Origin: CALMFG01 sp963666035
Lineage (GTDB): Bacteria > Bacillota > Clostridia > Christensenellales > CALMFG01
Length of the DNA stretch: 64,000 nt
Direction of reading: 5' to 3'
NCBI GenBank assembly: GCA_963666035.2
Contig: CAXXJI010000008.1
Coordinates: 51,782 to 115,781, forward strand
Below the pieces are notes generated by a model. It saw only the letters and a list, made by a program, of their open reading frames with translations, searched no databases and was not told the DNA's origin. Below are positions 41,469-50,557 of the stretch, one piece after another. Position numbers and translations under genes: made by a program. Position 1 is the stretch's first letter. Every line of letters starts with the position of its first letter.

Positions 41469-42836
41469 TTAATCTAAAGAGTTTTGCTCTGTACTATTTT
41501 TAGCCATCAACACACACGTCTCGACGTGCGTGGTCTGGGGGAACATATCAAAGGGTACCACTTTTTCAATCGTATATTTTTCGGCGAGCAGTTTTAAATC
41601 CCGCGCCAATGAGCCCGGGTCGCAGGAGACGTACACCATTCGGGTTGGAGCGGCTTTTAAAATCTGCGCAATCAACGCTTCGCTTAAGCCTTTTCGCGGC
41701 GGGTCGGCAATAAGCACATCAATTTTTCCGGCTTTTTTTGCGGCTTGAGCGAACTCTTCGGTGCAATCGCCGCAGATAAACTCGGCATTGGCCAGCGCAT
41801 TGGCTTTGGCGTTTGCTTCGGCGTTATCGGTGGCGGTTCTGACATACTCGATTCCGAACACCTTTTTTGCCTTTTTTGCCGCCAGCAGTGTCAGCGTGCC
41901 GATGCCGCAAAAAAGATCGATCACCGTATCATTCTGATTGATATCCGCCATGTCCGTCGCGGCATGGTACAGGTTTTCGGTTTGTTCGGTGTTTACCTGC
42001 AAAAACGCATTGAGCCCCACGCGAAAGCTCAGTCCGTCGATGGTATAGTCAAGCGCGTCTTCGCCGTTAAGGCAAAAGGAATCCTCACCCAGCAGGGTAT
42101 TGCCTTTGGTGGGATTGATATTGACCATCACACTTTTCAGCGCTGTGAGGCCTCGCAATGCGCTGACCAGCAGATCGCTGTGTGGAATATGCTTGGAAGT
42201 TGCCACCAGCCCCACCATCAGCGCATCGTCGCTGGTAACACGCGCGAAAATCTGACGGATCAGCCCGCTGTGCGTCGCTTCGTTATAGATGGAAATATGA
42301 TTTTCTGATAACCATTTTTTAACGATACCAAACGCTTGATTAATCAGCGGATGCTGGATGGGGCATCCTTCTATATCCACCACGTCATGGCTGTGATTGG
42401 CGTAGAAACCTGCCTGCGTTTGTCCGTCCGCTTGGGAGACAGGAAAGACAGCCTTATTACGGTACCCAAAGACTTTTGGCGAGGGGACACAAGACGATAC
42501 CGGGATATCCAGCCCTCCGATGCGCGTGAGGGTGTCCCTGACCCGCCGCGTCTTGAAATCCAACTGGGCGGGGTAGGCGAGATGCTGTAAACTGCATCCG
42601 CCGCAACGTTTGAACACCGGACATTCTGGCGAAACCCGATCGGGCGAAGTGGACAGCATGGCGGTCGGACGTGCCACCAAAAAGCGCTTGGCGGTTTTGA
42701 TAATCTTCACCCGTGCGGTTTCTTCGGGAAGAAGCCCCTGACAGAAGATGACCGCACCGTCCTTTTTTGCGATGCCGTGGCCGTCTACGCTGATATCTGA
42801 AGTGGTTAACTCGAATTCATCGTTCTTTTTATACAT
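41469..42836 (-). CDS. rlmD: 23S rRNA (uracil-5-)-methyltransferase RlmD-like
   Basis: A 455-residue TrmA/RlmD-family enzyme. The N-terminal TRAM domain is at 1-58. The iron-sulfur cysteines are CPVFKRCGGCSLQHL, with a fourth at about 157. The SAM site is VIDLFCGIGTLTLLAA, and the catalytic Cys is in VYVSCDPGSLARDL. It methylates C5 of a uracil in 23S rRNA. RlmCD-type dual specificity is possible in Firmicutes. Confidence 0.92.
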   Translation of the reverse strand: MYKKNDEFELTTSDISVDGHGIAKKDGAVIFCQGLLPEETARVKIIKTAKRFLVARPTAMLSTSPDRVSPECPVFKRCGGCSLQHLAYPAQLDFKTRRVRDTLTRIGGLDIPVSSCVPSPKVFGYRNKAVFPVSQADGQTQAGFYANHSHDVVDIEGCPIQHPLINQAFGIVKKWLSENHISIYNEATHSGLIRQIFARVTSDDALMVGLVATSKHIPHSDLLVSALRGLTALKSVMVNINPTKGNTLLGEDSFCLNGEDALDYTIDGLSFRVGLNAFLQVNTEQTENLYHAATDMADINQNDTVIDLFCGIGTLTLLAAKKAKKVFGIEYVRTATDNAEANAKANALANAEFICGDCTEEFAQAAKKAGKIDVLIADPPRKGLSEALIAQILKAAPTRMVYVSCDPGSLARDLKLLAEKYTIEKVVPFDMFPQTTHVETCVLMAKNSTEQNSLD

Positions 42837-42941
42837 GTTTTTTCCTTTGCAGTCACATTATTTTTTCTTATTATACAATAAGATTCATGGATGCGGTTTA
42901 AAAAATGTTATTGAATAAATTGTTAAAAAGAGGAACGCCCC

Positions 42942-42971
42942 TTGTACCCCGGTAAAAAATTAAGATATAAT
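42942..42971 (+). promoter_or_regulatory. Promoter of the patatin pair
   Basis: TTGTAC, 18-base spacer and TATAAT, 43 bases before the first patatin start. A second TATAAT directly follows. Confidence 0.65.
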
Positions 42972-43014
42972 ATAATGTAAATGTAGATATAAAGCAATAC
43001 AGGAGATTTGGGCT

Positions 43015-43806
43015 TTGAAAAATCTGGGATTGGCATTGGGTGGCGGCGGTGCCAAGGGCATCGCGCATATCGCTTTTTTAGAAAAACTGGATGAGATGGG
43101 TGTGACCCCCAGCGTGGTATCGGGGACATCGATGGGCGCCATTGTTGGCGCGGTCTACTGTGCGGGACAAAAAGCGGGCGATATGATGGCGGTGTTGGAA
43201 AAACTGGATGAGAAGGCTTCCCGGCGTAAAAAAGGCGGATTGCTTTTGCGCCTTTCAACAGCCACACCCGCCTATCGCGGCGAATTCATGAAGCGCTTTA
43301 TCGACAGCCTTTTGCCGGTGAAGACCTTTGAGGAATTAAAAATACCGCTTAAGATCGTGGCGGTGGACTTTTATTCGCTGGAGGAAAAGGTGTTCACGTC
43401 GGGTTCGCTTCTGGATGCGGTGATGGCTTCGGCGGCCTTGCCGCCCGGAGTATACCCTTATCCGATCGGTGACCATTACTACATCGATGGGGGAGCGGTG
43501 AATCTGGTGCCGGCTACGGTGATCAAGGACGAATGTGATGTTTTGGCGGCTATCGACGTCAGCAGTGTGATGCCGACCAAGCCCACCAAAAAGCCGACCA
43601 CAAAAAACGCCCGCATCGCGATGATTACTGCCAGCAGTAAAGCGCTTTTGGCCTACAAGATGGCCGAAGCGGGAACGGACTTGTTTTATAAGGTATTATT
43701 TGATAATATAGGGACGCTTGATTTTTTCAAGTTTCGGGAAGCGTATGCCACCGGACTTAATTATATTGAGCGCTTTGAAGATGAAATCATTAAGAAATTA
43801 AAATAA
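43015..43806 (+). CDS. Patatin-like phospholipase (RssA type)
   Basis: A 263-residue lipid hydrolase. The oxyanion loop is ALGGGGAKGIAHIAF (about residue 6). The nucleophile elbow is GTSMGAIVG (Ser about 43) and the catalytic Asp is in YYIDGGAVN (about 158). A TTG start follows AGGAG. Its tandem paralogue follows after 19 bases. Confidence 0.92.
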   Translation: MKNLGLALGGGGAKGIAHIAFLEKLDEMGVTPSVVSGTSMGAIVGAVYCAGQKAGDMMAVLEKLDEKASRRKKGGLLLRLSTATPAYRGEFMKRFIDSLLPVKTFEELKIPLKIVAVDFYSLEEKVFTSGSLLDAVMASAALPPGVYPYPIGDHYYIDGGAVNLVPATVIKDECDVLAAIDVSSVMPTKPTKKPTTKNARIAMITASSKALLAYKMAEAGTDLFYKVLFDNIGTLDFFKFREAYATGLNYIERFEDEIIKKLK

Positions 43807-43825
43807 TTTGGAGGATATACGAACA

Positions 43826-45010
43826 ATGGACAAAAAAGTGGGCCTGGTTTTAGGCGGCGGCGGCGCGAGAGGTATCGCGCATATTGCCTACCTGAATGCG
43901 CTGGATGAGCTGGATATCAAGCCGGATGTCATTATCGGAACCGGTGTGGGTGCGCTGGTCGGGGCGCTGTATGCGGCCGGTATTTCACCGGATGAGATAG
44001 TTGGGATATTAGAGGAACTCGATTACCGCAGAACCAAGGGCCTTAATAACTATAGCTTTAAAGAGAGCAAGTACGGCCTTCTGGACGGTATCGGGTTGGA
44101 AGAATATCTGGAGCTTGTGATGCCCATCAAGATTTTTGACCGGTTGTATACACCACTGAAAATCGTTGCCGCCAATTATGAGACCCGCACACAGCATGTG
44201 TTTGAGCATGGCAAGCTGGTTCCGGCGGTGCGCGCCAGTGTATCAGTGCCCGGCATCTTTTCGCCCATCGAAGTGGACGAACAGATTTTCATCGACGGCG
44301 GCAGTATCAATCCGCTGCCTATCGACGTAATACGCGGGGATGTGGATGTGCTGATCGCGGTGGATGTCAGCGGCAAAGCCGCAACGGATATTGAGATTTC
44401 GGTGGCGTCTACGTCCAACGATCTTTCCCAGTGCTATCAGATCATCACCGGTGCGCTGATTGCCGAGAAACTGAAAAATACGCCGGTGGAAGTGATGGCC
44501 GCGCCCGAGCTGGCGGGTGTGCAGTTTTTGGATTTCTTCAACTATGAGAACATTTTGGATGCGCTGGACGAAGACATTGACGCGTTTAAGGTGGATGTCT
44601 GCAAGCTGTTAAAACCGGAACTTCTGACCAAGGGCGGCAAACCTAAAAAGGCTAGTGAACCCGCCAAGAAAAAAGAAGAAGCAAAGCCTGTCAAATCAAT
44701 TCAAGCCGACATGGAAGACATTGAGTTGATGGAAGAGCTTTTGGATGAAGCGCCAGCGCCCATAAGAGGGAAGAAGGAAAAGCCTGCGCGTTTTGAGGCT
44801 GAGCCGAAAACAAAGCCCGAAAAACCCAAAAAAACTGAAAAGGAACATCATGATGATGATCTGATTGTGCCCGAAGGCATGAGCAAAGGTAAGGCCAAGC
44901 GGCTGGCCAAGCGCGCCGCCAAGCAGGCCGAGGCGGAGGCGTATCTCGCGATGCTGGAAAAAGAGCTGGCTGACGAAGGCGAGTTTGATGATTTCGATGA
45001 TTTTGAATAA
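43826..45010 (+). CDS. Patatin-like paralogue lacking the catalytic Ser
   Basis: A 394-residue protein. Residues 1-265 are paralogous to the preceding gene: LVLGGGGARGIAHIAYL and FIDGGSINPLP are kept. The nucleophile elbow reads GTGVGALVG, with Gly in place of the catalytic Ser, so it is probably inactive as a lipase. Residues about 270-394 form a unique charged tail rich in Lys, Glu and Pro, ending in an acidic patch. It may regulate or scaffold its active neighbour. Confidence 0.88.
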   Translation: MDKKVGLVLGGGGARGIAHIAYLNALDELDIKPDVIIGTGVGALVGALYAAGISPDEIVGILEELDYRRTKGLNNYSFKESKYGLLDGIGLEEYLELVMPIKIFDRLYTPLKIVAANYETRTQHVFEHGKLVPAVRASVSVPGIFSPIEVDEQIFIDGGSINPLPIDVIRGDVDVLIAVDVSGKAATDIEISVASTSNDLSQCYQIITGALIAEKLKNTPVEVMAAPELAGVQFLDFFNYENILDALDEDIDAFKVDVCKLLKPELLTKGGKPKKASEPAKKKEEAKPVKSIQADMEDIELMEELLDEAPAPIRGKKEKPARFEAEPKTKPEKPKKTEKEHHDDDLIVPEGMSKGKAKRLAKRAAKQAEAEAYLAMLEKELADEGEFDDFDDFE

Positions 45011-45023
45011 ATAATGCAGATTC

Positions 45024-45051
45024 AAAGAACAGGTTCCCCTGTTCTTTTTTT
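45024..45051 (+). terminator. Terminator of the patatin pair
   Basis: AGAACAGG and CCTGTTCT form an eight-pair stem with a four-base loop and a T run. Confidence 0.85.
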
Positions 45052-45054
45052 AAA

Positions 45055-45091
45055 AAGAAAAAGCCTTTAAGGATTATCCCTAAAGGCTTTT
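45055..45091 (-). terminator. Terminator of the tkt transcript
   Basis: On the minus strand AAAGCCTTTA and TAAAGGCTTT form a stem followed by TTTCTTTTT, just after the transketolase gene. Confidence 0.8.
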
Positions 45092-45104
45092 ATAGTGAGT
45101 ATAA

Positions 45105-47087
45105 TTATTTAAGCAGTGCTTCAGCTTTGGCTACCACGTTTTCAACCGTAAAGCCAAACTCTTTGAACAGAGTGCCTGCCGGTGCGGAAGCACCGTAATG
45201 GTCGATGGTGACATAAGCGCCGCTTAGGCCCACATATTTGCCCCAGCCGAATGAGCTGCCTGCTTCGGCCACCAGACGAGCGGTGACGCCCGAAGGCAGA
45301 ACCGATTCTTTGTATTCGGCCGATTGCTCTTCGAACAAATCCATGCAGGGCATGGAGACCACACGCGCGCCGATGCCTTTGGCTTTCAGCTGGTCATAAG
45401 CCTGTACGCAGAGATCCACTTCCGAACCCGTACCGATTAGTATCACATCGATATTTTCGCTGTCTTTCAAAACATATGCACCTTTCAGTGCTTGTTTGCC
45501 GCTTTCGGCCTGCAGAGGCATATTCTGGCGGGTCAAGGCCAGCACAGACGGTGCTTTTGCGTTTATCGCAAAGGTGTAAGCCGCGGCCGCTTCACGTCCG
45601 TCGCAGGGACGCCACATATAAGCGTTCGGGATGGAACGGATGGTGGCCAGCTGCTCAATCGGCTCATGCGTGGGACCGTCTTCGCCGACACCGATGGAAT
45701 CATGGGTCATCACATAGATGACCGGAAGTCCCATAATCGCCGCCAGACGCAACGAGGCTTTGAGGTAATCGGTAAAAACGAAGAAGGTGGCGATATAGGT
45801 AATCAATCCGCCATGCAGTGCGATGCCGTTGGCGATCGCCGCCATGCCGAACTCACGTACGCCGTAGTGGATATTGGAACCATCATAATTCTGCGGGCTT
45901 AAGTACTCGCGGGCTTTCATAACCGATTTGTTGGAAGGACCAAGGTCGGCCGATCCGCCGATCAGATTGGGGAACCGTTCGGCCAAGCGGTTGATGAGGA
46001 CCTCGGACGAGACGCGCGATGCCATGGGTTTGTCTTCAAATGCCCAGAACGCTTCGTCGGATTCCAGATCGACCAAAATCTTTTTGCTGAAATATGTTTC
46101 AAACTCAGCGGCAAGATCGGGGTTTTCTTTTTTGTATGCGTCAAACAGCGTGTTCCACGCCGCTTCCTTTTTGGCGTTTTCTGAGTTCAGACGAGCAAAT
46201 TCATCTTTCACTTCATCGGGCACAAAGAAAGCTTCTTTGTGATCCCAACCCAAAAATTCTTTCATCGCTTCGATATTTTCCTGCCCTAAAGGCGCGCCAT
46301 GGCAGTTATGGTCGCCCTGCATGGGCGGGCAGCCGTATCCGATCAGGGTTTTGACGATGATGATCGACGGACGCTTCAAGTCCGCTTTGGCTTCCGCGAT
46401 GGCTTTGTCGATGCTGTCTATGTCCGTGTTGCCGTCGCCGACGTACAGCACCTGCCAGCCATAGGCTTCATAACGCTTGCCGACGTCTTCGGTGAACGCA
46501 ATATCCGTATCACCTTCAATCGAGATGTTATTTTTATCGTACAGCACCACCAGCTTGCCAAGGCCCAAGTGCCCGGCCAAAGAAGAAGCTTCGGAAGAGA
46601 TACCCTCCATCAAACAGCCGTCGCCGACGAGGGCATAGGTGTAATGGTCGATAACCTTATACTTTTCGGTATTGAATTTTGCAGCCAGATGCGCTTCGGC
46701 CAAAGCCATGCCCACAGCATTGGAAACGCCCTGACCCAAGGGGCCGGTCGTGGTTTCCACGCCGCGGGTGTGACCGAACTCGGGATGTCCCGGGGTTTTG
46801 CTGCCCCATTGGCGGAACTCTTTTAAGTCATCCAAAGTCAAGCCGTAACCGAACAGGTGAAGCAAAGAATAGATCAGCATAGAACCATGCCCGGCGCTTA
46901 AAACAAAGCGGTCGCGGTCGATCCATTCAGCGTTTGCGGGATTGTGCTTTAAGTGGCGGCTCCACAGGGTGTAAGCCATCGGTGCGCTGCCCATGGGCAG
47001 ACCGGGATGACCGGAATTGGCTTTTTGAACCGCTTCTACGGACAGCAGTCGTATGGTATTGATCGCCAGATTATCGATTTTGTTCAT
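45105..47087 (-). CDS. tkt: Transketolase
   Basis: A 660-residue thiamine-diphosphate enzyme of the non-oxidative pentose phosphate pathway. It contains the ThDP motif GDGCLMEG, an N-terminal SGHPGLPMGSAPMAY, a PLGQGVSNAVGMA segment and the transketolase signature GVREFGMAAIANG. Full length. GAGGAGAACG precedes the ATG. It is only 30 bases after a glycosyltransferase gene, so it may be transcribed with the polysaccharide operon. Confidence 0.96.
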   Translation of the reverse strand: MNKIDNLAINTIRLLSVEAVQKANSGHPGLPMGSAPMAYTLWSRHLKHNPANAEWIDRDRFVLSAGHGSMLIYSLLHLFGYGLTLDDLKEFRQWGSKTPGHPEFGHTRGVETTTGPLGQGVSNAVGMALAEAHLAAKFNTEKYKVIDHYTYALVGDGCLMEGISSEASSLAGHLGLGKLVVLYDKNNISIEGDTDIAFTEDVGKRYEAYGWQVLYVGDGNTDIDSIDKAIAEAKADLKRPSIIIVKTLIGYGCPPMQGDHNCHGAPLGQENIEAMKEFLGWDHKEAFFVPDEVKDEFARLNSENAKKEAAWNTLFDAYKKENPDLAAEFETYFSKKILVDLESDEAFWAFEDKPMASRVSSEVLINRLAERFPNLIGGSADLGPSNKSVMKAREYLSPQNYDGSNIHYGVREFGMAAIANGIALHGGLITYIATFFVFTDYLKASLRLAAIMGLPVIYVMTHDSIGVGEDGPTHEPIEQLATIRSIPNAYMWRPCDGREAAAAYTFAINAKAPSVLALTRQNMPLQAESGKQALKGAYVLKDSENIDVILIGTGSEVDLCVQAYDQLKAKGIGARVVSMPCMDLFEEQSAEYKESVLPSGVTARLVAEAGSSFGWGKYVGLSGAYVTIDHYGASAPAGTLFKEFGFTVENVVAKAEALLK

Positions 47088-47117
47088 TTTTGTTTCGTTC
47101 TCCTCTTCTAAAATATA

Positions 47118-48314
47118 TTAATTTAATAATTCTTGATATAGTTTCATAATTTCTTGCGTTTGCGCTTTGCGCTCAAACTTTTGCGCTTGTTCGATGCAGG
47201 TCTTGCCGCTGAGCGGTGAGGTTTTTATTCTTAGAACCGCATCCAGCAATTTATCTTGGTCATCTCTCGGCACTTTGAAGCCGCACGTTTCATTCAGCAT
47301 ATCGCCGCTGCCGCCGCTGTCGTAGGTGACCACCGGCGTACCGCAGGCCAGGCTTTCCAGATTGACGGTGGGGAAGGTGTCTTCCTTGGTGGGATTCACA
47401 AACACATCCGCCATACTGTACAGCGCCGCCATCTCCTCGGCCGAACTCAAACGTGCCAGGCCAATGATGTTTTTTGGGAGCGACTTTTTCTGGTGTCCAC
47501 TCAAGCCTGCCAGTACCAGCGTACAGTCATCGGGCAGATGCTCTGCCAGCCAGAGAAAATCGGGGTAACCTTTTCGGTCGCTCAGAATGCTGGCCGCTCC
47601 CAGCAGGATAAACCGGCCACGCAGCCCCAGTTTTTTTCGCAAATCGGACGGCGATGGCTTAAAGATATCGAGGTCAATTCCGGTCGGAATCTCCGAAACC
47701 AAATAGCCGCCCAAAAAGGATTGCGCCGCGATGCCTTTAAGCCAAGGCGAAGGCACAACGAGGGTCATCTTCTTTGGCGATGTAAACGCCGCTTTTTTAA
47801 GTATATAGTTCTTCCGGCTTCTGTCAAGACAGAAACTGGCCGGATATTCACGCTTTTGAGGACATTTTTCACATCCCTTCCGCCATTTTGGGCAATTCAC
47901 ATATTCAAAATGCGAGCAGTGCCCGGTAAAACTCCAGCAGTCATGCAGATTCCAGACCACCGGGATATCGTTTTTTTGGATATATTCAAACAGGAGTTTG
48001 ACATGAATATAGTATCCATGGATGTTATGTAAATGGATGATATCCGGCTTAAACGCATCCAGTTTTTTTAAAAGCTTGATGGTGGCGCCGCGATTATTCA
48101 ACCCGTGCGAATCAAAAAGCCGGGTCTGGGCGACTGAAACCAGCGTAGCAAGACGACTTCCCATCTTATAGGCGTTCAGCGCATCATCTCCCGCTTTGCG
48201 GCCATATGCAATCAGCGCTTCATGTCCATTCTCAATTAAGTTTTGATATTGATCCACTACGATTCGTCCTGTGGAACCGAATCCGCAGACCGAATTAATG
48301 AGCGCAACTTTCAA
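47118..48314 (-). CDS. Glycosyltransferase family 4
   Basis: A 398-residue GT-B transferase. The N-terminal domain starts VALINSVCGFGSTGRIV and contains a Cys-rich segment (NCPKWRKGCEKCP) seen in WcaC-like enzymes. The C-terminal donor-binding motif is DTFPTVNLESLACGTPVV. It should add one sugar of the repeat unit; donor and acceptor unknown. Confidence 0.88.
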   Translation of the reverse strand: MKVALINSVCGFGSTGRIVVDQYQNLIENGHEALIAYGRKAGDDALNAYKMGSRLATLVSVAQTRLFDSHGLNNRGATIKLLKKLDAFKPDIIHLHNIHGYYIHVKLLFEYIQKNDIPVVWNLHDCWSFTGHCSHFEYVNCPKWRKGCEKCPQKREYPASFCLDRSRKNYILKKAAFTSPKKMTLVVPSPWLKGIAAQSFLGGYLVSEIPTGIDLDIFKPSPSDLRKKLGLRGRFILLGAASILSDRKGYPDFLWLAEHLPDDCTLVLAGLSGHQKKSLPKNIIGLARLSSAEEMAALYSMADVFVNPTKEDTFPTVNLESLACGTPVVTYDSGGSGDMLNETCGFKVPRDDQDKLLDAVLRIKTSPLSGKTCIEQAQKFERKAQTQEIMKLYQELLN

Positions 48315-49439
48315 CTATTTTCTCCAAACAAACTGATTGATGATTTTGGTATAGGACTGGATGATCTTGACGACTTTAACCGACACATTGGCGTCAATAT
48401 AGTCAGGCGCCAAAACCGTGGGTTCCGCATTGGCTTTCATGGTAACCGCCAGTTCGATGGACTGTAAGACATCCTCGCCTGTAATGCCGCCAATGACCAC
48501 CGTGCCTTTGTCCAGCACCTCTGGACGCTCGGTGGATGTACGCAGGAGCACACCTGCAAATCCCAGCATCGCCGATTCTTCCGAAAGCGTACCGGAATCA
48601 CTCAAAACACAGAATGAATTCTTCTGCAGATGATTATAGTCAATAAACCCAAACGGGGTTAAGCTCTGTACGTTTTTGTGGAACTGAAAGTTCCGCGCTT
48701 CGATAAACTTTTTGCTTCTTGGGTGTGTGGAATAGATAACCGGCATATCATAAGTCTCGGCGATGGTGTTGATGGCGTTCATCAGCGAGAGGAAATTGTC
48801 CTCGTGATCAATATTTTCCTCGCGGTGTGCCGAGACCAAAATATACTTGCCTTTTTCAAGGTTTAGTTTATTCAACACATCCGAAGCGTCGATTTTATCC
48901 ATATGGCCGGAAAGCACTTCCTGCATGGGCGAGCCGGTGACAAAGATATGTTCCTTTCGAAAGCCTTCGCTTAAAAGATAGCGGCGGGAGTGCTCGGTAT
49001 AAGGCAGGTTGATATCCGCGATATGATCGACGATCTTACGGTTGATTTCCTCGGGTACGTTTTGGTCAAAACAGCGATTGCCGGCCTCCATATGGAAAAT
49101 AGGTACCTTTAAACGCTTGGCCGAGACGGCCGAGAGCGCCGAATTGGTATCGCCCAAAATCAAAAGCGCGTCAGGTTTTTCTTCGGTAAGGATATCATAG
49201 GATTTGGCGATAATATTGCCCATGGTTTCGCCTAAATTTCTGCCTACGGCGTCCAAGTAGTGGTCGGGTTCCCGAAGACCAAGGTCTTCGAAAAACACCT
49301 GATTTAATGAGTAATCCCAATTTTGACCGGTATGCACCAGCACATGGTCAAAGTATTGGTCGCACTTTTTAATCGTGGCGGCCAGACGGATGATCTCGGG
49401 TCGTGTGCCAATAATGGTCATCACTTTTAGTTTTTTCAA
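48315..49439 (-). CDS. capG: UDP-sugar 2-epimerase (CapG/WbjD/FnlC type)
   Basis: A 374-residue enzyme of the UDP-GlcNAc 2-epimerase superfamily. It has MTIIGTRPEIIRL, SAHREENIDHEDN and LSDSGTLSEESAMLG. Its place directly after CapE- and CapF-like genes shows it does the last step of UDP-L-FucNAc synthesis, epimerising C2 of UDP-N-acetyl-L-pneumosamine (UDP-L-TalNAc). Confidence 0.9.
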   Translation of the reverse strand: MKKLKVMTIIGTRPEIIRLAATIKKCDQYFDHVLVHTGQNWDYSLNQVFFEDLGLREPDHYLDAVGRNLGETMGNIIAKSYDILTEEKPDALLILGDTNSALSAVSAKRLKVPIFHMEAGNRCFDQNVPEEINRKIVDHIADINLPYTEHSRRYLLSEGFRKEHIFVTGSPMQEVLSGHMDKIDASDVLNKLNLEKGKYILVSAHREENIDHEDNFLSLMNAINTIAETYDMPVIYSTHPRSKKFIEARNFQFHKNVQSLTPFGFIDYNHLQKNSFCVLSDSGTLSEESAMLGFAGVLLRTSTERPEVLDKGTVVIGGITGEDVLQSIELAVTMKANAEPTVLAPDYIDANVSVKVVKIIQSYTKIINQFVWRK

Positions 49440-49441
49440 GA

Positions 49442-50557
49442 TTAAACCTCCAAATAGTATGTATCCGGCTTCTCTGGGTCAAAGACTTCGCTGGCCCAGA
49501 TGATGGTAATCATGTTTTCGGCTCCGGTATTGACGATACTGTGGGTGTAGCCCGGAGGCACATCCACGACCATCAGCATCTTTCCCGACACTTTGCATTC
49601 GGTGATCTCATCGCTGTCGATTTTGCGAAAGCGGATCAGCCCTTCGCCGCTGACCACCAAAAACTTCTCAATCTTGGTGTGGTGCCAATGGTTGCCCTTG
49701 GTGATGCCGGGCATGGACACATTGACCGAAACCTGTCCGCTGGCGGAAGATTTAAACGCTTCTGCAAAAAAACCGCGCGGGTCTTCGTGCGTGTTTAAGG
49801 GGTAAGTAAAATCGTCCGGTTCCAAGTAGCTAAGATACGTGCTGTAAAGCTTTTTGGCAAACGTATCGCCCACATTGGGCACATCCAGCGTTTGGCGTGA
49901 AGCCTTAAACCCATATAGCAGATCGGTGATATCACCTAAAGATTCTTCATAGAAGGTTTCTACCGTACAAAATTTGCCCTGGCGATTTTCTTCTCCAGCC
50001 AGCGCGCGTTTGAATTCTTCCAGAAGGTCGTCGATATAGACCAACGGCACGATGGTGGCACGGTCATTGACCGTAATCGGCAGATCATGCGCGATATTGT
50101 AACAGAAGGTGGCCACCGCCGAGTTATAGTTGGGGCGGCACCATTTGCCAAAAAGGTTTTGCAAACGATAGACCAAAACCTTGACGCCATGGCTTTCGCC
50201 GTAAGCAAAGATCGCATCTTCTCCAGCACGCTTAGAAAGCCCATAAGGCGTATCTCCAGCCGCGTGGATGGAGGATGTGATCAGCACGGGGGCTTTATTG
50301 TTGTTTTTAACAAGCGCATCCAAAAGCGTAGTGGTAAACCCAAAATTGCCCGCCATAAACTCGGCCGTCTCCTTGGGTCGGTTGACGCCCGCCAGATGAA
50401 AAACAAATTCGCAAATCCTTGTATATTCGTTTAAAAGCGCGGGGTCGGTATCGATATCATAGAGCAGAAGGTCGGTATCCGTGAACCCTTGGTTTTTCAG
50501 CTCCCAGACCAAATTCTTGCCCACAAATCCGTTTGCGCCGGTGATGAGTACTTTCAT
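49442..50557 (-). CDS. capF: UDP-sugar reductase with cupin domain (CapF/WbjC/FnlB type)
   Basis: A 371-residue two-domain enzyme. Residues 1-245 form an extended SDR domain (VLITGANGFVGKNL, YGLSKRAGED). Residues about 255-371 form a cupin with GNHWHHTKIEKFLVV as the metal site. This architecture is specific for CapF, which epimerises C3 and reduces C4 of the CapE product. Three bases separate it from capG. Confidence 0.93.
   Translation of the reverse strand: MKVLITGANGFVGKNLVWELKNQGFTDTDLLLYDIDTDPALLNEYTRICEFVFHLAGVNRPKETAEFMAGNFGFTTTLLDALVKNNNKAPVLITSSIHAAGDTPYGLSKRAGEDAIFAYGESHGVKVLVYRLQNLFGKWCRPNYNSAVATFCYNIAHDLPITVNDRATIVPLVYIDDLLEEFKRALAGEENRQGKFCTVETFYEESLGDITDLLYGFKASRQTLDVPNVGDTFAKKLYSTYLSYLEPDDFTYPLNTHEDPRGFFAEAFKSSASGQVSVNVSMPGITKGNHWHHTKIEKFLVVSGEGLIRFRKIDSDEITECKVSGKMLMVVDVPPGYTHSIVNTGAENMITIIWASEVFDPEKPDTYYLEV

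Noticed and set aside
46299..46826. 175-codon frame antisense to transketolase
   Set aside because: It lies inside a full-length, motif-complete tkt gene and shows no ribosome binding site.
47256..48032. 258-codon frame antisense to the GT4 gene
   Set aside because: It is a shadow of the glycosyltransferase, whose motifs are intact on the minus strand.
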